From Nitratireductor sp. (lineage in GTDB: Bacteria; Pseudomonadota; Alphaproteobacteria; Rhizobiales; Rhizobiaceae): a stretch of DNA of 7,253 nt. Every line of letters starts with the position of its first letter. Position 1 is the first letter of the stretch. The translations under genes and the position numbers were made by a program. Where the stretch lies: contig JAGRLQ010000037.1 in assembly GCA_020441735.1 (NCBI GenBank), positions 1-7,253 on the forward strand, in the 5' to 3' direction. Of this stretch, positions 1 to 6,324 are shown in pieces. The notes under the pieces are model-generated. The model worked only from the letters and a program-made list of their open reading frames with translations, was not told the DNA's origin and did no database searches.

Positions 1-334
1 TGTTGACCGGCCGCAGATTGGGCGGCGTCAGCGCAATATCGCTGCCGTCAAGGAGGATGGTACCACTGGTGGGAACTTCGAACCCTGCCAGCATGCGCAA
101 CAGGGTGGACTTGCCGCAGCCGGACGGCCCGAGCAGAGCGAAGAATTCACCGGGGTAAACCTTCAGGGAAACATTATCAACAGCCGTGAAGTCACCAAAT
201 CGCTTGGTGACATCGCGGAACTCGACGATTGGAACCGCGTCTTCGCGAAGCCATGCCTTGGTGGCGTTTTCATCGGGTTTGCGGCTGCCGGATCCGCTGG
301 TGCCTTTTGCAGGCGTCTTGTTGGAAGTCGCCAC
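1..334 (-). CDS. potG: Putrescine ABC transporter ATP-binding protein, N-terminal part (PotG-like; continues past left edge)
   Basis: This is the ATPase that would power putrescine uptake from the cytoplasmic face of the inner membrane. About 111 residues are visible. The first ~34 are a low-complexity, Gly/Ser/Lys-rich extension, then the ABC domain starts (PIVEFRDVTKRFG). The Walker A motif GPSGCGKST is at residues 69-77, followed by LLRMLAGFE and LRPVN. The Q-loop, signature, Walker B and the C-terminal TOBE region lie outside the window. The text matches E. coli PotG as I remember it (ALLG.SGCGKSTLLRMLAGFE, PP.LRP.N), and PotG also has an N-terminal extension. The start is a GTG at 334 with a weak GGGG five bases upstream; no in-frame ATG lies close upstream, so the start is not certain. 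It lies 70 bases after potF, same strand, as in potFG. A generic spermidine/putrescine PotA is the main alternative name. Confidence 0.88.
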   Translation of the reverse strand, partial: MATSNKTPAKGTSGSGSRKPDENATKAWLREDAVPIVEFRDVTKRFGDFTAVDNVSLKVYPGEFFALLGPSGCGKSTLLRMLAGFEVPTSGTILLDGSDIALTPPNLRPVN

Positions 335-366
335 GTAATCCCCGCTACGTTGTCCCCGGAAAGAAG

Positions 367-396
367 CCGGGCCCGGAAAGCATTTCCCGGACCCGG
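367..396 (-). promoter_or_regulatory. Intergenic hairpin between potF and potG
   Basis: In the 70-base gap after the potF stop codon, CCGGGCCCGGAAA and TTTCCCGGACCCGG form a long GC-rich stem with a three-base loop (GCA), one mismatch and one bulged base. On the minus strand it is followed by a mixed pyrimidine tract (CTTCTTTCC), not a clean run of T. It could be a leaky terminator or a 3' mRNA stabiliser that makes more binding protein than ATPase. Such hairpins are known after binding-protein genes in ABC operons such as malE-malF. The pairing is seen directly; the role is inferred. Confidence 0.5.
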
Positions 397-404
397 AAGA
401 GTAA

Positions 405-1493
405 TTACTGGCCTGTGGTAACCTTGGTCCAAAGCCGTGTCGCGACACGCTGGGTCTTCGGGTCGTAGGCCAGCTTGGTGTAGAGACCCTTCGTTGCCTC
501 TTCGGTCGGATAGACACCCGGATCGTTGATCAGGTCTTCCTCAAGCAGTTCCATCGATGCCTTGTTGCCGTTGGCGTAGTAGACATAGTTGGAAGCCTTG
601 GCGATCACTTCCGGACGCATGATGTAGTCCAGGAAGGTCAGCGCCGCCGCGGTATTGGGCGCATCCGCCGGAATGGCCATCTGGTCGAACCACATCAGGG
701 CGCCTTCCTTGGGAATGGAATAGGCTACCTCAACGCCATTGTCGGCTTCGTCGGCACGGTCACGTGCCTGCAGCACGTCACCGGACCAGCCGACAGCCAG
801 ACAGATGTCGCCATTGGCGAGCGCGTTGATGTATTCGGAAGAATGGAACTTCTGCACATACGGGCGGATCGCCATCAGGGCTTCTTCCGCCTTGGCGAGA
901 TCGTCCGGGTCGGATGTGTTGGGATCGATGCCCATCCAGTTGAGTGCTGCCGGGATGAGCTCATCCGGCGCATTCAGCAGATGCACACCGCAATCCTTGA
1001 ACTTTGCCAGCATTTCCGGATTGAAGACCACATCCCAGGAATCGATGGTATCGGTTCCGAGAATTTCCTTGGCCTTGCCAACGTTGTAGCCGATGCCGGT
1101 CGTACCCCACATGTAGTTGATGGAGTATTCATTGCCCGGATCGTATTTGGCGGTCTGCTCTGCCACTTCCGCCCACATATTTTTCAGATTGGGCAGTTTC
1201 GACTTGTCGAGCTTCTGGAATACACCGGCCTCAATCTGGCGCGAAAGGAAGGAACCCGTCGGCACGACGATGTCGTAGCCGGTACCGCCCGCCAGCAGCT
1301 TGGTTTCCAGCACCTCATTGGAGTCGAAGACGTCATAGGTGACGTCGATGCCGGTTTCCTTGGTAAAATCCTCCAAAATCGATTCATCAATGTAGTCGGA
1401 CCAGTTGTATATCCGAACTTCCTCGGCCATGGCCGCCGTGGCCACCACCGAAACCGCAGTTGCCATCGCAGTGAGTTTGATCGTGTACTTCAT
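405..1493 (-). CDS. potF: Periplasmic putrescine-binding protein of a PotFGHI-type ABC transporter
   Basis: This 362-residue extracellular solute-binding protein captures putrescine in the periplasm and hands it to the PotH/PotI permease; length fits the PotF/PotD family (about 350-370). Residues 1-23 are a Sec signal peptide with a lysine-containing start, a hydrophobic Ala/Val core and an AMA cleavage site before EEVRIYNW. Alignment from memory to E. coli PotF is close along the whole length (KLDKSKLP, YMWGTTGIGYNV, FHSSEYINALANGDIC, IPKEGA, YYANGNKA, R.WTKV..G). The ligand-pocket residues of E. coli PotF appear conserved: W31, S32, D33, Y34, E178, W236, D239 and D270. This favours putrescine over spermidine, although specificity is inferred. 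The ATG at 1493 has AGGG eight bases upstream. It is the first gene of a leftward operon with potG and is divergent from the puuA-like gene, which fits shared control by polyamines. Confidence 0.93.
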   Translation of the reverse strand: MKYTIKLTAMATAVSVVATAAMAEEVRIYNWSDYIDESILEDFTKETGIDVTYDVFDSNEVLETKLLAGGTGYDIVVPTGSFLSRQIEAGVFQKLDKSKLPNLKNMWAEVAEQTAKYDPGNEYSINYMWGTTGIGYNVGKAKEILGTDTIDSWDVVFNPEMLAKFKDCGVHLLNAPDELIPAALNWMGIDPNTSDPDDLAKAEEALMAIRPYVQKFHSSEYINALANGDICLAVGWSGDVLQARDRADEADNGVEVAYSIPKEGALMWFDQMAIPADAPNTAAALTFLDYIMRPEVIAKASNYVYYANGNKASMELLEEDLINDPGVYPTEEATKGLYTKLAYDPKTQRVATRLWTKVTTGQ

Positions 1494-1727
1494 TTACTGC
1501 ACCCTGTTGCCGTTTTCTGTTTGTGACAGCAGTGAACCGCCGGTTCAGACAGCTCTCTCCTTCCGGAAGTTAAGACGATTTTGACGCAAGCGACAAGTGC
1601 CGTTTCAACAATGGGTAAATACAGCAGCCCCTCATGCTTCCCGGTTTTTCTTGCGCCCGTGCTGTGAATTGGCGATTATGGCAGGTGGCCGGATCAACGG
1701 CTGCAATCCTTGTCCCTGGAAACAAGC
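1494..1727. promoter_or_regulatory. Divergent intergenic region between potF and puuA
   Basis: This 234-base stretch must carry the promoters for both the leftward potFG genes and the rightward puuA-puuB-MFS genes. I see no convincing gene in it. A weak rightward promoter candidate is TTGCGC (1651-1656) with GATTAT (1674-1679), spaced 17 bases, but neither box is close to consensus. TTGACG at 1581 resembles a -35 box but has no good -10 partner. A perfect palindrome at 1533-1547 is listed separately. No strong terminator and no tRNA or riboswitch-like structure was noticed. Confidence 0.6.
1533..1547. promoter_or_regulatory. Perfect palindrome TGAACCG-C-CGGTTCA, candidate operator
   Basis: Seven-base arms flank a single central C, with no mismatch. 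It lies 40-54 bases upstream of the potF start codon inside the divergent promoter region, where a repressor or activator of polyamine genes would be expected to bind. I do not recognise the motif as that of a named regulator. It could also act as a small hairpin in the potF leader RNA. The symmetry is seen directly; the function is inferred. Confidence 0.4.
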
Positions 1728-3101
1728 ATGAAAAAACGTGAAATCGATCAGTGGGCGGAAAAGCTGCCGGCTGCTGCACAGGAATGGCTGGACGGACGCG
1801 AGGTTGAGGAAGTCGAATGCGTGATCAGCGACTTTGCGGGCATTGCCCGTGGCAAGGTCATGCCGGCACGCAAGTTCATCGACACCAAGCGCTCCTTTCT
1901 GCCGGTCTCCATCTTCTACCAGACCATTACCGGCGAATATTCCGACTATGATACCGAGGAATCCTGGACCGAACGCGACATGGTGCTGGTGCCGGATCTC
2001 AAAACAGCAGTCGCTTCTCCCTGGGCCGATGATGTTACCGTCCAGATCATTCACGATATGGAGACGCTGGACGGCGATCCCGTCCCGCTGTCGCCGCGTT
2101 ACGTGCTGAAGCGGGTGCTCGACCTCTACAAGCGCAAGGGCTGGGAGCCAGTGGCGGCGCCGGAACTGGAATTTTATCTTACCAAGCCGAACATCGACCC
2201 GGATTTCCCGCTCGAACCTCCGGTGGGCCGTTCCGGCCGACAGGGCGCTGGCCGGCAATCCTATTCGATCGCGGCCATCGACGAATACACCGCCGTCATC
2301 GACACCATCTACGATTTCGCCGAGGCCCAGGGCATCGAAATCGATACCATCATCCAGGAAGGTGGCGCCGGCCAGATCGAGATCAACCTCAATCACGGCG
2401 ACCCGCTACTGCTGGCAGATCAGGTCTTCTTCTTCAAGCGGACGGTCCGCGAGGCGGCTCTGCGGCACAATTGCTATGCCACGTTCATGGCCAAGCCGAT
2501 CGAGGACGAGCCGGGCAGCGCGATGCACATCCACCAGTCCGTGGTCAGCCGCAAGACCGGCGACAACATCTTCAGCAATGCGGATGGAAGCCCGAGCGAG
2601 CTGTTCCACTGGTTCATCGGCGGGCAGCAGCAATATCTGATTTCGGTGATTTCACTGCTGGCGCCGTATGTGAATTCATACCGCCGTCTCGTGCCGGGCG
2701 TCTCGGCACCCATCAATCTGGAATGGGGCTATGACAACCGCTCCACGGGTCTCAGGATTCCGACTTCCGGACCGGAAGCACGGCGGGTGGAAAACCGCGT
2801 TGTCGGCATGGACACCAATCCGTATCTGGCGCTCGCAGCCTGCCTGGCCTGCGGCTATCTCGGCATGACACGAAAAATTGCGCCGCGTGATGCCGTCACA
2901 GGTGATGCCTATTCCCTGCCGCACGCCCTGCCGCGGGAGATGTTCGAAGGGCTGAAGCAACTCGACCGCTACAAGGAAGTGCGCAAGGTGCTGGGCGAGG
3001 ACTTCTGCAACATGTACCAGCACACCAAGTTTCGCGAGTTCGAGGATTATCTGAAGGTGATCAGCCCCTGGGAGCGCGAGCATCTGCTGCTGAACGTCTA
3101 G
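1728..3101 (+). CDS. puuA: Glutamine synthetase family protein, probable gamma-glutamylputrescine synthetase
   Basis: It probably joins glutamate to putrescine with ATP, giving gamma-glutamylputrescine, the entry step of the Puu pathway in the cytoplasm. The product is 457 residues, near the 472 of E. coli PuuA. An N-terminal beta-grasp-like part (ECVISDFAGIARGKVMP) precedes the catalytic domain. Metal and substrate motifs are intact: PELEFYL with E146 and E148, GGAGQIEIN at 212-220, MHIHQS at 266-271, NRSTGLRIP at 337-345 and ENR at 355-357. The ATG at 1728 is preferred because GGA lies seven bases upstream; an in-frame TTG at 1710 would add six residues but has no evident ribosome site. It leads a rightward operon with the oxidase gene 34 bases downstream and is divergent from potF, which supports putrescine rather than ammonia as acceptor. 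True glutamine synthetase or another gamma-glutamyl-amine ligase remain possible, since sequence alone does not fix the amine. Confidence 0.86.
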   Translation: MKKREIDQWAEKLPAAAQEWLDGREVEEVECVISDFAGIARGKVMPARKFIDTKRSFLPVSIFYQTITGEYSDYDTEESWTERDMVLVPDLKTAVASPWADDVTVQIIHDMETLDGDPVPLSPRYVLKRVLDLYKRKGWEPVAAPELEFYLTKPNIDPDFPLEPPVGRSGRQGAGRQSYSIAAIDEYTAVIDTIYDFAEAQGIEIDTIIQEGGAGQIEINLNHGDPLLLADQVFFFKRTVREAALRHNCYATFMAKPIEDEPGSAMHIHQSVVSRKTGDNIFSNADGSPSELFHWFIGGQQQYLISVISLLAPYVNSYRRLVPGVSAPINLEWGYDNRSTGLRIPTSGPEARRVENRVVGMDTNPYLALAACLACGYLGMTRKIAPRDAVTGDAYSLPHALPREMFEGLKQLDRYKEVRKVLGEDFCNMYQHTKFREFEDYLKVISPWEREHLLLNV

Positions 3102-3135
3102 CATTCCGGTTCGGGATCGCGGGGCAGTGCCCATC

Positions 3136-4446
3136 ATGACCAGTATCAATCTTCTGCATTCAAACGACCGGCAGGGTGTCTACCCTGCCTCATGGTATGC
3201 GGCGATAACCGATGCACCACCGCCGCGTGCATCGCTTGCCGGCGAAGCCCGCTTCGATGTCTGCATCATCGGTGGCGGATTGACCGGGCTTTCGGCTGCG
3301 CTGCATCTTTCCAAGGCCGGCTACAAGGTTGCCGTTGTCGAAGCGCACCGCATCGGCTGGGGCGCATCGGGGCGCAATGGCGGTCAGGTAGGAACCGGCC
3401 AGCGGCTCGATCAGGACTATCTGGAAAAACACTACGGCAAGCAAAATGCCCGGCATTACTGGGAGATCGCCGAAGAAGCCAAGGCGCTGGTTCGAACGCT
3501 GGCCGCCGAAGGCGAATTCGAATGCCACATCGAAAACGGCATTCTGCACGCCGATCACAAGCGCGGCTATGTTTCCGAAAGCCGTGAGTACGCGGAGAAG
3601 CTCAATACGGAATACGGCTATGACGAAATCCGCTTTGTCGATCAGGAAGAGATGCGTGCGCTGGTCCGCAGTGAAAGGTATTTCGGCGGCACGCTGGACA
3701 CGGGTGCCTTTCACATCAATCCGCTGGCGCTGACGCTTGGAATTGCCGGGCTGGCGGAATCAGCCGGTGCCACGCTTTTCGAGAACTCCGAGGTTCTTTC
3801 CGTGATGGAGGGCCCCGATGTATCTGTGAAGACGGCGCAAGGTGAAATCCGCGCCAGCCACCTGGTCTATGCCTGCAACGGCTATCTCGGTACGCTGCAA
3901 AAACGCGTTGCCAAGCGCGTGCTGCCGATCAACAATTTCGTCATCGCGACCGAACCGCTTACGGCAGCACAGCGGGAAGCCATCATGCCGACAGTTGCAG
4001 CGGTCGCCGATTCGAAATTCGTCATCAACTACTTCCGCATGACCCATGACAACCGCCTGCTGTTCGGCGGCGGCGAGAATTACGGCTACCGTTTTCCAGC
4101 CGACATCAAGGCATTCGTGCGAAAGCCGATGCTGGAGATTTTCCCCCAGAGTGAACCCCTGAAGATCGATTACGGCTGGGGTGGAACGCTGGCGGTAACG
4201 GTCAAGCGGATGCCGCTCTTTCAGCGGATCGCCGGGAACATCCTTACCTGTACCGGCTATTCGGGACATGGCGTGGCACTGGCAACCCTTGCGGGCAAAA
4301 TCGCCGCGGAGGCCATCAACGGACAGGCCTCGCGTTTCGACCTGATGGCAGAGATGGACACGCCTCGTTTTCCCGGTGGAACGCTGCTGCGCTATCCGAT
4401 GCTGGTTGCCGCCATGACGTGGTTTTCCCTGCGCGACCGGCTGTAA
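3136..4446 (+). CDS. puuB: FAD-dependent amine oxidase, probable gamma-glutamylputrescine oxidase
   Basis: A 436-residue DAO-family flavoprotein, expected to oxidise gamma-glutamylputrescine to gamma-glutamyl-aminobutyraldehyde with release of ammonia and hydrogen peroxide. The N-terminal Rossmann fold has the dinucleotide motif GGGLTG at residues 46-51 and the acidic residue E69 that ends the second strand (VVEA). WGASGRNGGQ at 75-84 is the usual FAD contact loop of this family. The C-terminal FAD-closing segment TCTGYSGHGVALATLAGKIAAEAI is present. The N-terminal text (SWY... then the GGG motif) and length resemble E. coli PuuB (426 residues). The ATG at 3136 has GGGG about 11 bases upstream; an in-frame GTG at 3127 is too close to that site. 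The gene follows puuA at 34 bases on the same strand, and this pairing is the main reason for the substrate assignment. Other small-amine or amino acid oxidases of the DAO family are the alternative. Confidence 0.85.
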   Translation: MTSINLLHSNDRQGVYPASWYAAITDAPPPRASLAGEARFDVCIIGGGLTGLSAALHLSKAGYKVAVVEAHRIGWGASGRNGGQVGTGQRLDQDYLEKHYGKQNARHYWEIAEEAKALVRTLAAEGEFECHIENGILHADHKRGYVSESREYAEKLNTEYGYDEIRFVDQEEMRALVRSERYFGGTLDTGAFHINPLALTLGIAGLAESAGATLFENSEVLSVMEGPDVSVKTAQGEIRASHLVYACNGYLGTLQKRVAKRVLPINNFVIATEPLTAAQREAIMPTVAAVADSKFVINYFRMTHDNRLLFGGGENYGYRFPADIKAFVRKPMLEIFPQSEPLKIDYGWGGTLAVTVKRMPLFQRIAGNILTCTGYSGHGVALATLAGKIAAEAINGQASRFDLMAEMDTPRFPGGTLLRYPMLVAAMTWFSLRDRL

Positions 4447-4488
4447 CGCGGTCTTCCGGTCTGCCGCCAAAACTGCTAGGGGCGGCCT

Positions 4489-5772
4489 ATGCGACACCAC
4501 CTGCTGCCCATTTTCGCGATCATGCTCGGCTCCGTCTTCCTGATGGTGGCCGGTGGCATCCAGGGTCTGGTATTGCCACTTCGCGGCTCGCTTGAAGCCT
4601 TTCCCACCCTCAGCCTCGGCTTATTGGGAACCGGCTGGGCCATCGGCTACATTGCCGGATGCATCTACACGCCGCGCCTTGTTCGGCGAGTAGGTCATAT
4701 TCGCACCTTCGGGGCAATGGCGGCGGTCTGCGTCATCTCCGTCCTGCTGACCCTGCTGTTCATCAATCCCGCAGGCTGGATCATTCTACGGGCAGCAACA
4801 GGGTTCTGCTTTGCCGGTGCTGCGATGATCGTCGAAAGCTGGCTCAACGAGCGGGCCGAAGACCGCTATCGTGGCCGGGTATTCGCCCTGTATTCGATGG
4901 CAAATCTCGCAGCCGTCATGGCAGGACAGATGATGATCCCGCTGGGAAATCCGGCCAATCATGTCCTGTTTGTGCTTGCCGCCATCTTCTATGCGCTTGC
5001 CGTGCTGCCGACTGCGGTTTCAACGGCCAGCGCGCCCAAGCCGCTGGTCGAAACGGGGCTCGACCTGAAAGCATTGTGGCGCAACTCGCCGATTGCCTTT
5101 GCTGCCGCCTTTCTGATCGGTGCATCCAACTCCGCCTATGGCACGCTTGGCGCGGTCTTTGGCGAAAACCTCAGCCTCGGCACTGCCACGATCGCGCTGA
5201 TGATGAGCCTGCCGATCCTGGCCGGTGCGGCGATGCAAATCCCCGTCGGTTATCTCTCCGACAAGTTCGACCGGCGGCTGGTTCTGATGGGCGTGGCCGT
5301 AATGGCGCTGGCTGTTGATATCTATTTCGTTGTCCTGCAGCCGGACCAGGCCCTGCCGGTGCTGATCGCCGCCACGGTCTTCGGAGCGGCCATCTACACC
5401 GTCTATCCGATCATCATCGCTCATGCGAGCGACAAGGCGGCGCCAGGAGCCTTTATCAAGGTCAGCGGCGGCTTGCTGCTGATGTATGGTATCGGCGGGA
5501 TTGCCGGTCCGATCCTGTCAGGCTGGATCATGGGCGCGCTGCCGAAGCAGGGTCTGTTCATCACAACGCTGTCGGCACATATTCTGATCCTCGTCTATGC
5601 TGCGGTGCGCATCAGCCAGGAAAAGGCTGTCCCGGAAGAAGAGAAGTCGGATTATGTCGGCATGATGCCCGGACGCTATGCGACGCCGGAAACCTCCGCG
5701 CTCGATCCCCGCAGCATGGAGGATGAAACCGCCGAATGGGGCGATACGCCGGAGCCATTGGACCAGCATTGA
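4489..5772 (+). CDS. MFS transporter, YcaD-like, substrate unknown
   Basis: A 427-residue inner-membrane protein with about twelve hydrophobic segments in two halves, separated by a polar loop near residues 180-200. The motif A equivalent after helix 2 is degenerate (PRLVRRVGHIRTF, 62-74), while the second-half copy is good (GYLSDKFDRR, 254-263). Segments such as VESWLNE...RGRVFALY...GQ and YPIIIAHASDK...GGLLLMYGIGGIAGP match E. coli YcaD as I remember it, a transporter whose substrate I do not know. The last ~50 residues form a polar, acidic cytoplasmic tail longer than that of YcaD. The start is firm: AGGGG lies six bases before the ATG. It follows puuB by 42 bases on the same strand and is probably co-transcribed, so a role in moving a polyamine or pathway product is conceivable but not shown. 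It converges with the MarR gene with 10 bases between stops. Confidence 0.85.
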   Translation: MRHHLLPIFAIMLGSVFLMVAGGIQGLVLPLRGSLEAFPTLSLGLLGTGWAIGYIAGCIYTPRLVRRVGHIRTFGAMAAVCVISVLLTLLFINPAGWIILRAATGFCFAGAAMIVESWLNERAEDRYRGRVFALYSMANLAAVMAGQMMIPLGNPANHVLFVLAAIFYALAVLPTAVSTASAPKPLVETGLDLKALWRNSPIAFAAAFLIGASNSAYGTLGAVFGENLSLGTATIALMMSLPILAGAAMQIPVGYLSDKFDRRLVLMGVAVMALAVDIYFVVLQPDQALPVLIAATVFGAAIYTVYPIIIAHASDKAAPGAFIKVSGGLLLMYGIGGIAGPILSGWIMGALPKQGLFITTLSAHILILVYAAVRISQEKAVPEEEKSDYVGMMPGRYATPETSALDPRSMEDETAEWGDTPEPLDQH

Positions 5773-5782
5773 TCCTGCACCA

Positions 5783-6235
5783 CTAGCGGCCGCTCAACTT
5801 CTCCAGTGCGGCCAGCGCTGTTTCCAGAGCCTTGGCATTCTGCGCGCCCAAGGCTTCCCGCAGTTTCTGATCCTGCTCTTGCCCAAGTGAGGAAAGCTCG
5901 CCGAACACGGCCCTGCCCTTCGCCGTCAGTTCCAGCCATTCCTCGCGCCTGTCCTCCGGATTGACGGTGCGCTTCAGCCATTTTCGCGCTTCAAGATCTG
6001 CCACGGCTCGGCTGACCTTGGTCTTGTGCTGCATGGAAAGATCGCAAACCTGCCTTGCGGTCAGGCGGCCATGCTGGCCCAGATTGGCAAGCGTGCGCCA
6101 TTGCGGGCGGGTCATGCCGTATGCCCTGCGGTAGAGTTTCGCAAAATCGAGACTGACGCATTCTGCTGCCCGATTGAGCCGGAAGGGTATGAAGCCTTCG
6201 AGCTCGAACGCCCCATCTTTTTTCCCGCCTGCCAT
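5783..6235 (-). CDS. MarR-family transcriptional regulator, probable regulator of hmgA
   Basis: A 150-residue protein of typical MarR length. After an N-terminal dimerisation helix (about 14-37), the winged helix-turn-helix runs from TRPQWRTLANLGQHGRLTARQVC through the recognition helix QHKTKVSRAVADLEARKWL to the wing NPEDRREEWLELTAKG with the diagnostic Asp-Arg-Arg. A C-terminal helix (about 112-148) completes the dimer interface. MarR proteins usually bind palindromes as dimers and release them on binding a small, often aromatic, ligand. The ATG at 6235 has AAGGG five bases upstream. It is divergent from hmgA across 89 bases that contain a symmetric site, so self-repression and control of hmgA by a tyrosine-pathway intermediate is the natural inference. 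The ligand is not known from sequence. Confidence 0.92.
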   Translation of the reverse strand: MAGGKKDGAFELEGFIPFRLNRAAECVSLDFAKLYRRAYGMTRPQWRTLANLGQHGRLTARQVCDLSMQHKTKVSRAVADLEARKWLKRTVNPEDRREEWLELTAKGRAVFGELSSLGQEQDQKLREALGAQNAKALETALAALEKLSGR

Positions 6236-6245
6236 GTTTGCCCTT

Positions 6246-6280
6246 GATAGTTACATTCTGGATAGTTACTGATGTAACTA
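6246..6280. promoter_or_regulatory. Candidate MarR operator: three TAGTTAC half-sites
   Basis: TAGTTAC-TGAT-GTAACTA at 6263-6280 is a perfect inverted repeat with seven-base arms and a four-base spacer. A further direct copy of the left arm, GATAGTTAC, begins at 6246, exactly 15 bases before the second copy at 6261. The outer copy also pairs with the right arm over nine bases (TAGTTACAT with ATGTAACTA). The array starts 11 bases upstream of the MarR start codon and ends 44 bases before the hmgA start, so a bound dimer would cover the leftward promoter and probably the rightward one. The repeats are seen directly; binding is inferred. Confidence 0.68.
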
Positions 6281-6324
6281 ATTTGGCCAGCAACTGCAAT
6301 TGCGGACCGTCCACGGAGGATTAC

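Noticed and set aside
843..1526. Long open frame (227 codons) on the plus strand opposite potF
   Set aside because: It lies antisense to a convincingly conserved potF. The translation shows no recognisable domain, and long antisense frames are common in GC-rich genes.
1611..1667. Possible 18-residue leader peptide (MGKYSSPSCFPVFLAPVL) upstream of puuA
   Set aside because: It has no ribosome binding site, no run of regulatory codons and no following attenuator-like structure; a short frame of this size is expected by chance.
1710..1727. TTG start that would extend PuuA by six residues
   Set aside because: The ATG at 1728 has a GGA seven bases upstream, whereas the TTG has no evident ribosome site.
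1632..2396. Open frame of 254 codons on the minus strand opposite puuA
   Set aside because: It overlaps the conserved glutamine synthetase catalytic region. Its translation is Asp/Val/Gly/His-rich, as expected of a shadow frame.
5785..5794. Ten-base palindrome AGCGGCCGCT at the end of the MarR gene
   Set aside because: It has no loop and no T-run, and falls in the coding end of the gene. A short GC palindrome is unremarkable here and does not make a terminator for the convergent pair.
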